Assembly (NCBI GenBank): GCA_964436955.1
Contig: CAYTFC010000001.1
Location: forward strand, 1-64,000
Source of the DNA: CAMFKD01 sp964436955
Lineage (GTDB): Bacteria; Chlamydiota; Chlamydiia; Chlamydiales; JAJFMA01
Length of the DNA: 64,000 bases
Direction: 5' to 3'
Below, one piece after another: positions 17,484 to 26,242 of the stretch. A program made the position numbers and the translations under genes. The notes beneath the pieces were generated by a model that was given only the letters and a program-made list of their open reading frames with translations, ran no database searches and was not told the DNA's origin. Every line of letters starts with the position of its first letter. The first letter of the stretch is position 1.

Positions 17484-18204
17484 ATTCAACAATCTCCAAA
17501 AGATCTATAAAGGTCATGCTGCTGTCGCTTCACTGACCATGCAAGTACCGCAATGTCAGACGTTAGTGATCGTTGGGCCTTCCGGTGGGGGCAAGTCCAC
17601 TCTGCTACGCTTAATGGCTGGTTTAGAGCTTCCCACCGCAGGTTCAATCACATTCAACGAGCAGACGCTGAGTCACTCAGAGATTAACCTCCTTGAGCAT
17701 CGCAGGCGTCTAGGTATTGTGTTTCAATCGTGGAATCTATTCCCGCATCTCTCCGCCCTGGAAAATATTGTACTGCCACTTTATCGTGTTCACGGCTTCT
17801 CCAATGAGGAGGCGCATGAGCGAGCGCAGACATTGCTACGTCGCTTTGATCTTGCAACACATGGGCATAAGCACCCATACAGTCTTTCTGGTGGCCAAAA
17901 ACAACGGGTTGCTCTAATACGGGCTGTCGCGCATCAACCTAAGACCCTGATGCTTGATGAGCCCACGTCTGCTTTAGATCCTCTTATGACTATAGAAGTC
18001 TTGGAACTCATTTTAGAGCTTAAGAACGAAAATAAAGACATTGCTCTGGTCACGCATCATTTACCGTTTGCGCGGCGCATGGCAGATCAGGTTTTGTTTA
18101 TGGCCAATGGTGAACTTTTAGAACATGGACCGGTTGAAAATGTGTTTAGCAATCCGCAATCAGCTCTAGGTCAACGCTATATGAGCCGTGTTCTAGCTTT
18201 TTAA
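17473..18204 (+). CDS. Amino-acid ABC transporter ATP-binding protein (GlnQ/HisP family)
   Basis: 243 residues. Walker A is GPSGGGKST, the Q-loop lies in IVFQSWNLFPHLSALENI, the signature is LSGGQKQRV, Walker B is TLMLDEPTSALDP, and the switch His is in ALVTHHLPFARRMAD. All functional motifs are intact, so it should energise the importer of the two preceding genes. It overlaps the permease by 11 bp. A dispersed repeat begins right after its stop. Confidence 0.96.
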   Translation: MKVEFNNLQKIYKGHAAVASLTMQVPQCQTLVIVGPSGGGKSTLLRLMAGLELPTAGSITFNEQTLSHSEINLLEHRRRLGIVFQSWNLFPHLSALENIVLPLYRVHGFSNEEAHERAQTLLRRFDLATHGHKHPYSLSGGQKQRVALIRAVAHQPKTLMLDEPTSALDPLMTIEVLELILELKNENKDIALVTHHLPFARRMADQVLFMANGELLEHGPVENVFSNPQSALGQRYMSRVLAF

Positions 18205-18206
18205 CT

Positions 18207-18245
18207 ATACCACGCGCAGCTTAAAATGATGATTTGGTCCCATGG
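18207..18245. repeat. Dispersed intergenic repeat, copy B
   Basis: TACCACGCGCAGCTTAAAAT and a following GATTTGG match copy A at 11697-11740 with a few substitutions. It begins 2-3 bp after the ABC ATPase stop. What it does is unknown. Confidence 0.6.
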
Positions 18246-18334
18246 GAAAGTTCCCGCGATTAGTATATATATCTTTACTCGGAGTATGATCGGAGTTAGG
18301 GTACGAATAAGTATTCTAAACATGGGAGAACAGG

Positions 18335-19516
18335 ATGGCCACCCTTTTTGTAACGAGCACATCATCCGAACATGAGAGTCGCTTAGCTGGGAAACAAGTG
18401 GCTCTACAGGCTGTTGCAAAATTGCAGCAACAAAAGCCAACTTTAGGCATCCTATTCTGCTCTTCGGAACATAATTATCAAGCTGTTTTGGACGGCATCA
18501 AGGATGTCATTGGTCCTGTCCCCTTGATAGGTTGCTCCTCTGCAGGTGCATTCACTGAAGCTATCTCGCTTAAGGCTGGAATTGCGTTAGCCCTTATCGC
18601 CTCGGACAGTCATAAGTTCTTCACTGGTGCGGGATTAAATATTAAAGAAAACGAATTCGATGCCTTAACTAACGCTGCAGCAAAATTTCCAGATACCGTA
18701 TCAGGATTTCCTAATCTATGGGCGATGTTATTTATCGATGGATTAGCAGGTAAAGGAGAGGAAACCGTTCTCGCAGCTTCAGCTATCTTCGACGAACAGG
18801 TCAAATTTACCGGTGGAGCAGCTGCCGATAACTTGGAATTTAAAGAAACTCAAGTATTTTGTGATGACAAATCCATCACTGATGCGGTCTCTATTTGTTA
18901 TACCGCTTCAAGGAGTCCCGTGATCATCAAAGTAGGACATGGGCACATACCCATTACCGAAAATCTCACTGTGACCAAAGCTAGCGGTAGTATCCTTTAT
19001 GAATTAAATAACCGTCCTGCTGCAGATGTGTGGAAAGAGCATCTATTAGGAAGGGCGGAGGTCACAGAAGCAGATTTCTCTGACCCCAAAGCCTTTTCAC
19101 GACTTTTGCTAAAACATGAAGCCGGATTAGTGACCAGCAGTGGGTATAAAATGCGCTTTCCTATCTCCTGCAATGCCGATAAATCCTTGAACTTCGTGTG
19201 CACTATCGCAGAAGGATCTGTCATGAAGATCATGGATAGTTGTCCCGGTGATCAAATAGACTCCGCGCGTAAAACAGCTCTCGCTGCAAAGGCGGCCGCT
19301 CAAGGAACGAAGATTGCTGGCGCGGTCATTTTTGACTGCGCATGCCGGGGTATGATTTTAAAAGACCGGTTTAAGGAGGCTGTAAAAGCCATGGCCGAAG
19401 CCCTTCCAGGGGTTCCAATTATTGGCGCAGAAACTTACGGTGAAATTGCGATGGAAAAAGGTGAGCTTAGCGGCTTTCATAACACCACTACTGTAATTGC
19501 ATTGATCCCAGATTGA
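18335..19516 (+). CDS. FIST-domain protein (ligand-sensing)
   Basis: 393 residues matching the FIST_N then FIST_C layout. VPLIGCSSAGAFTEAISLKAG is the hallmark N-terminal segment, FTGGAAADNLEF follows, and the C-terminal part has VPIIGAETYGEIAM. FIST domains are thought to bind small ligands such as amino acids and feed sensory pathways. No kinase or cyclase domain is fused here. RBS GGGAG precedes the ATG by about 8 nt. The next small gene begins 7 bp after the stop, so the two are co-transcribed. Confidence 0.9.
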   Translation: MATLFVTSTSSEHESRLAGKQVALQAVAKLQQQKPTLGILFCSSEHNYQAVLDGIKDVIGPVPLIGCSSAGAFTEAISLKAGIALALIASDSHKFFTGAGLNIKENEFDALTNAAAKFPDTVSGFPNLWAMLFIDGLAGKGEETVLAASAIFDEQVKFTGGAAADNLEFKETQVFCDDKSITDAVSICYTASRSPVIIKVGHGHIPITENLTVTKASGSILYELNNRPAADVWKEHLLGRAEVTEADFSDPKAFSRLLLKHEAGLVTSSGYKMRFPISCNADKSLNFVCTIAEGSVMKIMDSCPGDQIDSARKTALAAKAAAQGTKIAGAVIFDCACRGMILKDRFKEAVKAMAEALPGVPIIGAETYGEIAMEKGELSGFHNTTTVIALIPD

Positions 19517-19523
19517 GGAAGAC

Positions 19524-19805
19524 ATGACATTACCTGAAATCGATCTAAAGCAACTCATCAGTAGCTACGAGCAAACTCTTGGCATCGATGGAGCACGTCG
19601 ATTGATTATCAATGTGCTTGTCAAAGCCGGTCTATCTCACAAAGAATCGTTTAATCCGGATGAAATGAGCATCATTTGCGGCTTCTTGAATATGGAAAAG
19701 GGCTTTATTGCTACCACAGCAAGCATTTTGTTGGCGCGTATACGTTTGCAATGCTGGAATAAAAAAACAGAACACATCCGCGCTAAAATGACCGAAGATA
19801 ATTGA
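19524..19805 (+). CDS. Small hypothetical protein downstream of FIST gene
   Basis: 93 residues, not recognised: MTLPEIDLKQLISSYEQTLG onward, mostly helical, with KAGLSHKESFNPDEMSIICG. RBS GAGGAAG about 4 nt before ATG. The tight spacing to the FIST gene suggests a partner or output component. Ends MTEDN. Confidence 0.7.
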   Translation: MTLPEIDLKQLISSYEQTLGIDGARRLIINVLVKAGLSHKESFNPDEMSIICGFLNMEKGFIATTASILLARIRLQCWNKKTEHIRAKMTEDN

Positions 19806-19837
19806 AAGAGTCCAACATCCAATCCCTCTCAACCACC

Positions 19838-19872
19838 CCAATAACATCCCAAATCGTGCCCGAGCCCTTGCC
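19838..19872. repeat. Dispersed palindromic repeat, short copy
   Basis: 35 bp matching 15758-15792 with one mismatch. It lies in the convergent gap between the FIST partner and the MDR oxidoreductase. Only one arm of the longer element is present. Confidence 0.65.
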
Positions 19873-19920
19873 CGCATCCTGCTATGTGAACTTGTCAAGT
19901 CATTCAATCACTCCACCCAC

Positions 19921-20934
19921 TTAATCCGCGACTTTAACGAGTTGTTTACCCACGTTTTCACCTTTAAACAATCCCAAAAAGGCCTTCGGAGTATTTTCTA
20001 GGCCATCCACAATGGTTTCACGGTACTTAATTTTGTCATCCCGTATCCATTGCCCCATCTGTCTCATGCCTTCCTCAAAGCGCGATTGGTAGTCACTAAC
20101 CATAAATCCTTGCGCCACGGCTGTGCGTATAAGCAATAGCCACCAATTGCGGGGCCCAATATCAGGCTTATCAAGGTTGTACATCGAAATCTGCCCGCAG
20201 ATAGGCATACGTGCATTTTTATTGATCAGCTGCAGCACGTCATCGGTAACATTCCCGCCAACATTGTCAAAATAAACGTCCACGCCATTGGGACAAGCCT
20301 TTTTGAGCAAATTAGCGTAATCTTGCGCTTTGTAATTAATCGCTGCATCGAATCCCAATTCACCTACCAAATAATTAACTTTCTCATCGCTTCCAGCAAT
20401 GCCTACAACACGACATTCCTTTATTTTGCCTATTTGTCCTACAGCGGATCCAACCGCCCCAGCGGCTCCGGACACCACAATTGTTTCACCAGCGCGAGGC
20501 TTGCCAACCTCTAACAAGCCGAAGTACGCAGTCATTCCTGGCATCCCCAATATGCCTAACGCGGTTGTAATGGGTGCCCGTTTAGGATTTAACTTTTGTA
20601 ATTCAGACTCCTTCGCTACGGCATAGTCTGTCCACTGAAGGAAGCCTAACACTATGTCTCCTGCTTTAAAGTTGGCGCTTCGTGACTCAATAACTCTTGC
20701 CACCACACCGCCAGCCGGGGCTGCGTTCAATGGAAAAGCGGGCATATAGGAGAGCTGATCATTCATGCGACCGCGCATGTAAGGATCAACGGTCAAAAAC
20801 AAGGAACGGACCAAAACCTCTCCATCTTCAGGCTTAGGTATCGGCGCTTCTCGAATGGCAAAATCGGAATCTTTAGGCATGCCATTAGGTCGCGAGATTA
20901 AAATGATTTGTCGATTAACGGGCTGAGCACACAT
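19921..20934 (-). CDS. NADPH-dependent MDR oxidoreductase (leukotriene B4 dehydrogenase/CurA type)
   Basis: 337 residues. The N-terminal catalytic domain has LTVDPYMRGRMNDQLSYMP, typical of the zinc-free double-bond reductase branch. The Rossmann domain has VVSGAAGAVGSAVGQIGKI and the YFDNVGGNVTDDVL block. It probably reduces alpha,beta-unsaturated carbonyls or quinones with NADPH. Single gene, convergent with the FIST pair. Confidence 0.93.
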   Translation of the reverse strand: MCAQPVNRQIILISRPNGMPKDSDFAIREAPIPKPEDGEVLVRSLFLTVDPYMRGRMNDQLSYMPAFPLNAAPAGGVVARVIESRSANFKAGDIVLGFLQWTDYAVAKESELQKLNPKRAPITTALGILGMPGMTAYFGLLEVGKPRAGETIVVSGAAGAVGSAVGQIGKIKECRVVGIAGSDEKVNYLVGELGFDAAINYKAQDYANLLKKACPNGVDVYFDNVGGNVTDDVLQLINKNARMPICGQISMYNLDKPDIGPRNWWLLLIRTAVAQGFMVSDYQSRFEEGMRQMGQWIRDDKIKYRETIVDGLENTPKAFLGLFKGENVGKQLVKVAD

Positions 20935-21038
20935 AGAAAATCCTCAAAAAAAGATAACATGATACATTGCATATCACGTTATAATTTTTTGCATACATTT
21001 CCCAGGAAAATCAATAATAAAATCCGCAACAACGAATG

Positions 21039-21674
21039 CTAATAAATTGGTAAAATTTCAACTTCACCAGTTGTGAGATGGTAGTAACCACCGACAACGT
21101 CAAGTTGTCCTTTTTTACACAATGGACCGAGAACTGGTGAGCGCTTCAAATCCTTTACCTGCTGGCGAATATTGGCCTCTACAGCATTTTTTATGGGGTC
21201 ACCTGGTTGGCCTCTAGACGCGAGAACGCCAGGCTTAAGGAGTTGCGCGACGCGTTTAATGCCATTCGTTTGGTTCCTTACTACAGCGGTTACAGCACCA
21301 CAGCTTTCATGACCCAAAACTAGAATAATTGCAGAGCCAAGATTAAGAGCGCAGAAATCAATACTATCAACTTCAATAGGTCCCGCAACATTGCCGGCAA
21401 CTCGTACGACAAACAGGTCGCCAATACCCTGATCGAAGAGTATTTCTGGTGACACTCGTGAATCTGCACAGCCTAAAATAATGGCAAAAGGATGCTGAGA
21501 ATGAACGTTGGCTTCACGGCTTTCTTGTGAACGGTTCGGATGAACTAATTTGTCTTGCACATATCTTTTGTTCCCCTCACAAAGCCGCTCTAAAGCTTGT
21601 TTAGGGGTCATTGTAGGAGCCTGCTGGACATCAACACCAGCACCTGCACCAAAAGGCCACGACCAAATAGACAT
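21039..21674 (-). CDS. Beta-class carbonic anhydrase
   Basis: About 211 residues. Zinc ligands are in ILGCADSRVSPE (Cys plus the Asp-Arg dyad) and VLGHESCGAV (His and Cys), with the LFVVRVAGN strand between. These are the defining motifs of beta carbonic anhydrases, which interconvert CO2 and bicarbonate. A GTG 12 bp upstream is an alternative start, and neither has a strong ribosome site. No signal peptide is evident from MSIWSWPFGAG, so a cytosolic location is likely. Confidence 0.94.
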   Translation of the reverse strand: MSIWSWPFGAGAGVDVQQAPTMTPKQALERLCEGNKRYVQDKLVHPNRSQESREANVHSQHPFAIILGCADSRVSPEILFDQGIGDLFVVRVAGNVAGPIEVDSIDFCALNLGSAIILVLGHESCGAVTAVVRNQTNGIKRVAQLLKPGVLASRGQPGDPIKNAVEANIRQQVKDLKRSPVLGPLCKKGQLDVVGGYYHLTTGEVEILPIY

Positions 21675-21792
21675 AACGCGAAGCACCCATTTTTAATCTA
21701 GACGCATGTTTCGCTCTCCAAATATGGCCTGCGTTTTTTTTGCGTCTATGATAATCATTTAAGAATCGTACGTCAAGAACGATATATAAAAT

Positions 21793-22524
21793 TTAAAACT
21801 GTTCGTCAGGGAGGACGTAACGCCACTGACCTTCTGGAAGCTTTCCAAGGCGCACGCGCCCGATTCTCACGCGCTTTAAACCTGTTACCTCTAATCCAAC
21901 GATTTCGCACATGCGTCGAATTTGTCGTTTCTTACCTTCACGCAACACAAATGTTAGCAAGTTGGCTTGAATCATCTTCACTTGTGCGGGTTTTAGTCTT
22001 TCACCATCCAAAACCATACCAGAACTTAGTCGCTTAATCATCGGTTCTGTGATCTGACCGTCGACGTATACCACATATTCCTTTTCAATTTCTGTGCCCG
22101 GACCTATAAGCTGTTTCACCAATGTGCCATCTTGCGTCATCACGAGAAGCCCTTTGGAATCGATGTCAAGGCGCCCTGCAACCGCTAATTTGCGCAGATG
22201 AGAAGATTGAAATTGTGGACCTTTGTCACTCTTAAACTGGTTTTCAGGGGTAATCAAGTCGATTGCTGCGGGATACCCTTTTTCTGGAAGGTTCGACACA
22301 TACCCTACAGGCTTGTTTAGCAATATCGTGACTTTTTCCTCTTGAGTGCGCAACGCGCGCGGCAACAGCTCAATCGTCACATGCGGGGACACCTTAGTAC
22401 CCAACGTATTGATGATTTGACCATCGACACGCACTAGGCCTGCTTCAATATAAGCATCCGCTTCACGGCGTGAACAGATACCGCGTATAGCCATCAATTT
22501 GGAAAGTCGTAATTCCTCTTCCAT
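21793..22524 (-). CDS. Ribosomal large-subunit type pseudouridine synthase (RsuA/RluB family)
   Basis: About 243 residues from the ATG at 22522-22524 (AAAGG about 10 nt upstream). An in-frame start 48 bp earlier is less likely. S4 RNA-binding domain at the N-terminus (RLSKLMAIRGICSRREAD). Catalytic domain has the GRLDIDSKGLLVMTQDG motif with the essential Asp, and KKRQIRRMCEIVGLEV near the C-terminus. It isomerises a specific uridine of rRNA. RluB or RsuA specificity cannot be decided. Divergent from the ABC-F gene. Confidence 0.93.
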   Translation of the reverse strand: MEEELRLSKLMAIRGICSRREADAYIEAGLVRVDGQIINTLGTKVSPHVTIELLPRALRTQEEKVTILLNKPVGYVSNLPEKGYPAAIDLITPENQFKSDKGPQFQSSHLRKLAVAGRLDIDSKGLLVMTQDGTLVKQLIGPGTEIEKEYVVYVDGQITEPMIKRLSSGMVLDGERLKPAQVKMIQANLLTFVLREGKKRQIRRMCEIVGLEVTGLKRVRIGRVRLGKLPEGQWRYVLPDEQF

Positions 22525-22601
22525 CGTTATATTACCTTTGTTGAGCCGCCTATTGTAGCAAAGAAAGGACATAATATCGTGCTTAATCTATACTCTTCGG
22601 T

Positions 22602-24401
22602 ATGACACTACTATATAACTGCCAGTCTTTGACAAAATCCATGGGTGCTAGAACGCTGTTCAGCAACCTGTCAATCAGCCTTTTCGAGGGTGACCGCGTC
22701 GGCCTCATCGGCCCTAATGGCTCCGGAAAATCCACGCTGTTGAAAATTCTTACAGGTTCGGAAAAAGCGGAGGAAGGCATTCTGTCCCCTCGCCGGGGCT
22801 TGCGCATCGGATATGTTCCACAAACGTGTGAGTTCACAGATATTTCTCCCAAAGCCGTTTTGATGGAGGTCTTGGCATCAAACAAAGAACTTGCCGACTA
22901 CGAACAGGAACTAAAAGCCGAAACGTGGTTAAGCAAATTGGGCTTTAAGGGAGATGAACCTTCCGCCTCCCTTCTATCCGGTGGTTGGAAAAAGCGTCTT
23001 GCTCTCGCCCGCGAATTAGTGCTGGATCCCGATCTGCTCCTGCTCGATGAACCCACTAACCACTTAGACCTCGAAGGTATTTTGTGGCTGGAAAAATTTC
23101 TGGCTCGTGAAGCTCCCACCTACTTGCTGGTCAGCCACGATCGCTACTTCCTGCAAAACGCCACCAACCGCATCATTGAAATCGACCGTGTTTATCCCGG
23201 CGGTATCTTCTCTATCGACGGCCCCTATTCCAACTTCTTAGAGAAGAAAGAAGAGTTCTTAGCTGGCCAGCTCCAACAAGAACGCGCCCTGGCTTCTAAG
23301 GCCCGCAAGGAAACAGAATGGCTACGAGCATCACCCAAGGCGCGCACGACCAAAGCCCAATCACGTATCGATGGCGCCAATGAAGTACTTCAAGAGCTCT
23401 CGGATGTGCAAAAACGCAACCGTCAAAAACTTGCTTCCATCGATTTTGTGGCTTCCGATCGCGAGACACGAAAACTACTCGTGGCCAAGAATATTTGTAA
23501 GGATCTGGGAGGACGTCCCCTCTTTCGCAATTTAGATCTTACGCTGACACCAGGAATTCGCATTGGATTAATGGGACCTAATGGATCGGGTAAAACCACG
23601 CTTTTACGACTGATTAATGACGAAATTGCGCCTGATCAAGGAACGATTAAAAAAGCCGACGACCTAAAAATTGTCTATTTCGATCAGCATCGCAATAAAC
23701 TTCCGGATCATTTTACTCTACGACAGGCTCTATCCCCTAACGGTGACTATGTGTATTTTCGCGGACAGCCCATCCATGTGAATGGCTGGTGCAAGCGCTT
23801 TTTGTTTTCGCCGGATGTATTGGATATGCCACTCAACAAGTTATCCGGAGGAGAACGCGCCCGTATCTCGATTGCGCATTTGATGTTACAGCCAGCAGAT
23901 GTGCTGCTACTTGATGAACCCACCAATGACCTCGATATCCCAACATTGGAAACACTAGAAGAAAGCCTGCTCGAGTTTACCGGAGCAGTGGTCTTGATTA
24001 CACACGATCGCTGCATGCTTGACCGCATCTGCAATACGGTTTTGGCTCTGGGTAATCCCGACGAAACTGAACAATTTGCGGACTATATTCAGTGGGAAGC
24101 CTCGCTAAAAAAAACAGCGACGGTTTCTTCCACACAAGCTAAGTCAAAGGAAGCTCGTAAAGAGCCATCCTCTTCAAAATCCAAGCTTTCCTATCAAGAA
24201 AAACGCGAGTTCGACCAGATGGAGCAAAAAATTGCTGATCTTGAAGAACACGTGCGCCAACTGAATCATTCTCTGGATAAGGCAGAAATTGCCACAGACC
24301 CGAAGAAATTGCAGGAAGTGTGCGCTGCGGTAGCTCTCGCCGAAACCCAAATCGAGCAGCTCTATCTGCGTTGGGATGAACTCGACAAAAAAGGGAATTA
24401 A
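22602..24401 (+). CDS. uup: ABC-F ATPase, Uup type
   Basis: 599 residues with two ABC cassettes. Walker A GPNGSGKST and GPNGSGKTT, signatures LLSGGWKKRLALA and LSGGERARISIAH, Walker B LLLLDEPTNHLD and LLLDEPTNDLD. The inter-cassette linker is charged (residues about 215-290). A C-terminal coiled-coil extension rich in Lys/Glu (residues about 510-599) is the mark of Uup within ABC-F. There are no membrane segments. These proteins act on ribosomes or branched DNA, not as transporters. Its stop overlaps by 4 bp the end of the convergent chimeric ORF. Confidence 0.93.
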   Translation: MTLLYNCQSLTKSMGARTLFSNLSISLFEGDRVGLIGPNGSGKSTLLKILTGSEKAEEGILSPRRGLRIGYVPQTCEFTDISPKAVLMEVLASNKELADYEQELKAETWLSKLGFKGDEPSASLLSGGWKKRLALARELVLDPDLLLLDEPTNHLDLEGILWLEKFLAREAPTYLLVSHDRYFLQNATNRIIEIDRVYPGGIFSIDGPYSNFLEKKEEFLAGQLQQERALASKARKETEWLRASPKARTTKAQSRIDGANEVLQELSDVQKRNRQKLASIDFVASDRETRKLLVAKNICKDLGGRPLFRNLDLTLTPGIRIGLMGPNGSGKTTLLRLINDEIAPDQGTIKKADDLKIVYFDQHRNKLPDHFTLRQALSPNGDYVYFRGQPIHVNGWCKRFLFSPDVLDMPLNKLSGGERARISIAHLMLQPADVLLLDEPTNDLDIPTLETLEESLLEFTGAVVLITHDRCMLDRICNTVLALGNPDETEQFADYIQWEASLKKTATVSSTQAKSKEARKEPSSSKSKLSYQEKREFDQMEQKIADLEEHVRQLNHSLDKAEIATDPKKLQEVCAAVALAETQIEQLYLRWDELDKKGN

Positions 24402-24754
24402 ACGCCTGTATCGGTTCTTTTGATCAGCCGATTAACTGCATCGTAAGTGAATGTGGTGCGAAATCCGCTACTGAGGTGTTCCTCTTCTATTTTGATTTCC
24501 AGTGGTCGGTCAATGTTGTTTTCCATGAAGTCTGCAAGCAGCCACAGCTCTTTTTCTGAATAGTAAAATTCAGGAGCTAAACTCATCATTGAAAATGTAT
24601 CAAGAATATCATTCACTTCCGGACTGAACCGACGAGGGTCTTTGTAGAGATTTTCCGCCCATGAGGCAATTTTTTCTATATTAAAAGAGTCTGTGAGACA
24701 TTTCTTTAGTTCTTTACCCAATTCCTGACCGTCGATTTGGCCTTTCCCCACCAC
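24398..24754 (-). CDS. Immunity-like ORF ending in a fragment of Rhs core
   Basis: From the GTG at 24752-24754 (AGGAG 5 nt upstream, just past the previous stop) this encodes about 118 residues. Residues about 1-85 are unrecognised and acidic/helical (WAENLYKDPRRFSPEVNDIL, then EKELWLLADFMENN). From about residue 86 the frame reads EEEHLSSGFRTTFTYDAVNR, a piece of the YD-repeat core present intact in both Rhs genes (EEEHLNSGFRTTFTYDAVNR). The DNA at about 24410-24502 aligns with 29889-29970. The ORF is therefore a recombination product: a small gene whose 3' end was replaced by Rhs core DNA. Whether it is functional is unknown. Confidence 0.7.
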   Translation of the reverse strand: MVGKGQIDGQELGKELKKCLTDSFNIEKIASWAENLYKDPRRFSPEVNDILDTFSMMSLAPEFYYSEKELWLLADFMENNIDRPLEIKIEEEHLSSGFRTTFTYDAVNRLIKRTDTGV

Positions 24755-24755
24755 G

Positions 24756-25148
24756 TTATCTCCTAGAATACGACAACGAATTGAAGGCATGTAAATCTGT
24801 TATGGGCACTTTCCATTTTTGACAGAGATAGTCGATTTTCTTATCCTCGATTAGCAAAGAATTGTGATTGTAAACATATCGTACCATGATTCTTCCCGCG
24901 AAAGGGGACACACGTTCTATCAATTCTCCATTAAACTGATACATTCTAACACACACTTCCCCTATCGACATTGCAATGTTGTCTACTATGTCGATAACCT
25001 CGTCAGGATTTGACGGAGCTAAAACTAAAGCTTCCAAAGCTCTTATGTCTTTATATTCTCGTAAATCAATAGCAGCATCGTCCCGTTCATCTTCACGAGC
25101 ATGTGGGTCTAACAGTATCTCTATAAGAAGTTGTATACGGTCCTTCAT
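24756..25148 (-). CDS. HEAT-like small protein, putative orphan immunity, paralogue 1
   Basis: 130 residues. The first about 65 residues match the two paralogues at 25.9 and 26.4 kb: LLIEILLDPHAREDERDDAA, then DIRALEALVLAPSNP, and a MSIGEVCVRMY segment. The helical repeat pattern and the conserved AREDERDDAA block resemble a HEAT repeat. The C-terminal half (after about residue 75) is not shared and may come from another gene. Because one paralogue directly follows an Rhs toxin gene, I infer that this is a displaced immunity gene. There is no direct evidence of function. Confidence 0.7.
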   Translation of the reverse strand: MKDRIQLLIEILLDPHAREDERDDAAIDLREYKDIRALEALVLAPSNPDEVIDIVDNIAMSIGEVCVRMYQFNGELIERVSPFAGRIMVRYVYNHNSLLIEDKKIDYLCQKWKVPITDLHAFNSLSYSRR

Positions 25149-25198
25149 TAGTTTATTTCCCTTACGTTCATCTGCCTATTGTTGAGCATCGACCTTAT

Positions 25199-25465
25199 CT
25201 AAATTTTTTGTTCATTTCTGTATGCCACGACGTCATCCAGAGAGTATAAAAAAGTACCCTCCACATCTCTAATCAGATCAATTCCAGATAGGTAGCACAG
25301 ACCATTCCATATTTTTTCTTCTTCAGATTTAGGCTCATATTCTAGTTGTACGTCATCATTAGCTAGCATTCTTAAAGTCGCCCAATTGGAGACGTCTTCA
25401 CGCTCCATTTTTTTTAGGATGATCACTTCGAACATTTTTCTGACTTCATCTAAAGACACTTTCAT
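25199..25465 (-). CDS. Small hypothetical protein in the immunity array
   Basis: 88 residues, MKVSLDEVRKMFEVIILKKM onward. It has a pattern seen in many small orphan proteins next to polymorphic toxins: a helix with EDVSNWATLRM, an EEEKIWNGLCYLSGIDLI helix, then GTFLYSLDDV. RBS AGGAG about 9 nt before the ATG. I infer an immunity role from location only. Confidence 0.6.
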   Translation of the reverse strand: MKVSLDEVRKMFEVIILKKMEREDVSNWATLRMLANDDVQLEYEPKSEEEKIWNGLCYLSGIDLIRDVEGTFLYSLDDVVAYRNEQKI

Positions 25466-25482
25466 TATTGTACTCCTAGTGG

Positions 25483-25797
25483 CTACCTCAGCCTTTTTTT
25501 GACCTTAAATTCCAGGTTAACTGCAGGCAAATTATCTCCAAAGATTGGATTGTCATCCCGATCCAGAAACTTATATGCATGATACAAATGTTTGATAAGA
25601 AAGGTGACCAAGTGACGTTTTACCAGTTTTCAAGAAATGTACCTTGCCCCGGATTCTTCAATAAATGCGGAAATCTCTAGGGTTCCTTGATCCGAGAAAT
25701 AGAGAATATCCCTAATGAAAAAATCCGCTACAAATGAATAGCTATAAGAGACTAGTTCAGAATCTGCTACACTGAAATTGGTATCAACTTCTTTCAT
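25483..25797 (-). pseudogene. Small gene interrupted by an in-frame TGA
   Basis: The ATG at 25795-25797 (GGAAG 7 nt upstream) opens a frame encoding MKEVDTNFSVADSELVSYSY onward to ESGARYIS. It meets TGA at 25630-25632, then continues in the same frame with KLVKRHLVTFLIKHLYHAYK to a second stop at 25483-25485. Together this gives about 104 residues with uniform protein-like composition, so the TGA looks like a nonsense mutation in a small immunity-like gene. A sequencing error or read-through is possible. Confidence 0.65.
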
Positions 25798-25860
25798 AAT
25801 GAGCTTCCAGGTAATCGAAAAAAGCTTCTTTAGCAAAAGTCTAAGCCTGTATAGTGCTTC

Positions 25861-26169
25861 TCAATCTAACCACTGAGGCTTTTTTCCTTTGATGATCGCC
25901 AAGGCCTCATCTTTAGCAACAGAGGTCAATTGATCTATTATATCTTTTCGATAGACCGTTTGTTTGGCTAAAATTTGACCTATTGATTCTCCGCAAACAT
26001 CCAAAATCCCTTCGTCAAGAGAATTCGGATTACTCGCTATTTTAACCAGGGCTTCCAAGGCTCTATTATCATCATAAAGCCCTAAGGCCATAGCAGCATC
26101 ATCTCTCTCATCCTCCCTCGCGGAGTAGTCTAAGAGGATATCGATTAGTAACGAGACCCTATCATTCAT
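25861..26169 (-). CDS. HEAT-like putative immunity protein, paralogue 2
   Basis: 102 residues: MNDRVSLLIDILLDYSARED, then DDAAMALGLYDDNRALEAL, SNPNSLDEGILDVCGESIGQ, ending KKPQWLD. It shares the layout of paralogue 3 at 26.2-26.6 kb over its whole length (AREDERDDAA, DDNRALEAL, ILDVCGESI). The short all-helical build fits HEAT/ARM-type immunity proteins that bind a toxin surface. Start ATG at 26167-26169. Likely an orphan from an earlier toxin tip. Confidence 0.75.
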   Translation of the reverse strand: MNDRVSLLIDILLDYSAREDERDDAAMALGLYDDNRALEALVKIASNPNSLDEGILDVCGESIGQILAKQTVYRKDIIDQLTSVAKDEALAIIKGKKPQWLD

Positions 26170-26242
26170 CAACTGTCAGTTCCATCTCTAAAGCTACCAC
26201 ATATTTTCTGAGAGTCCCTCTGGATATGTCTATTTAGGAACA

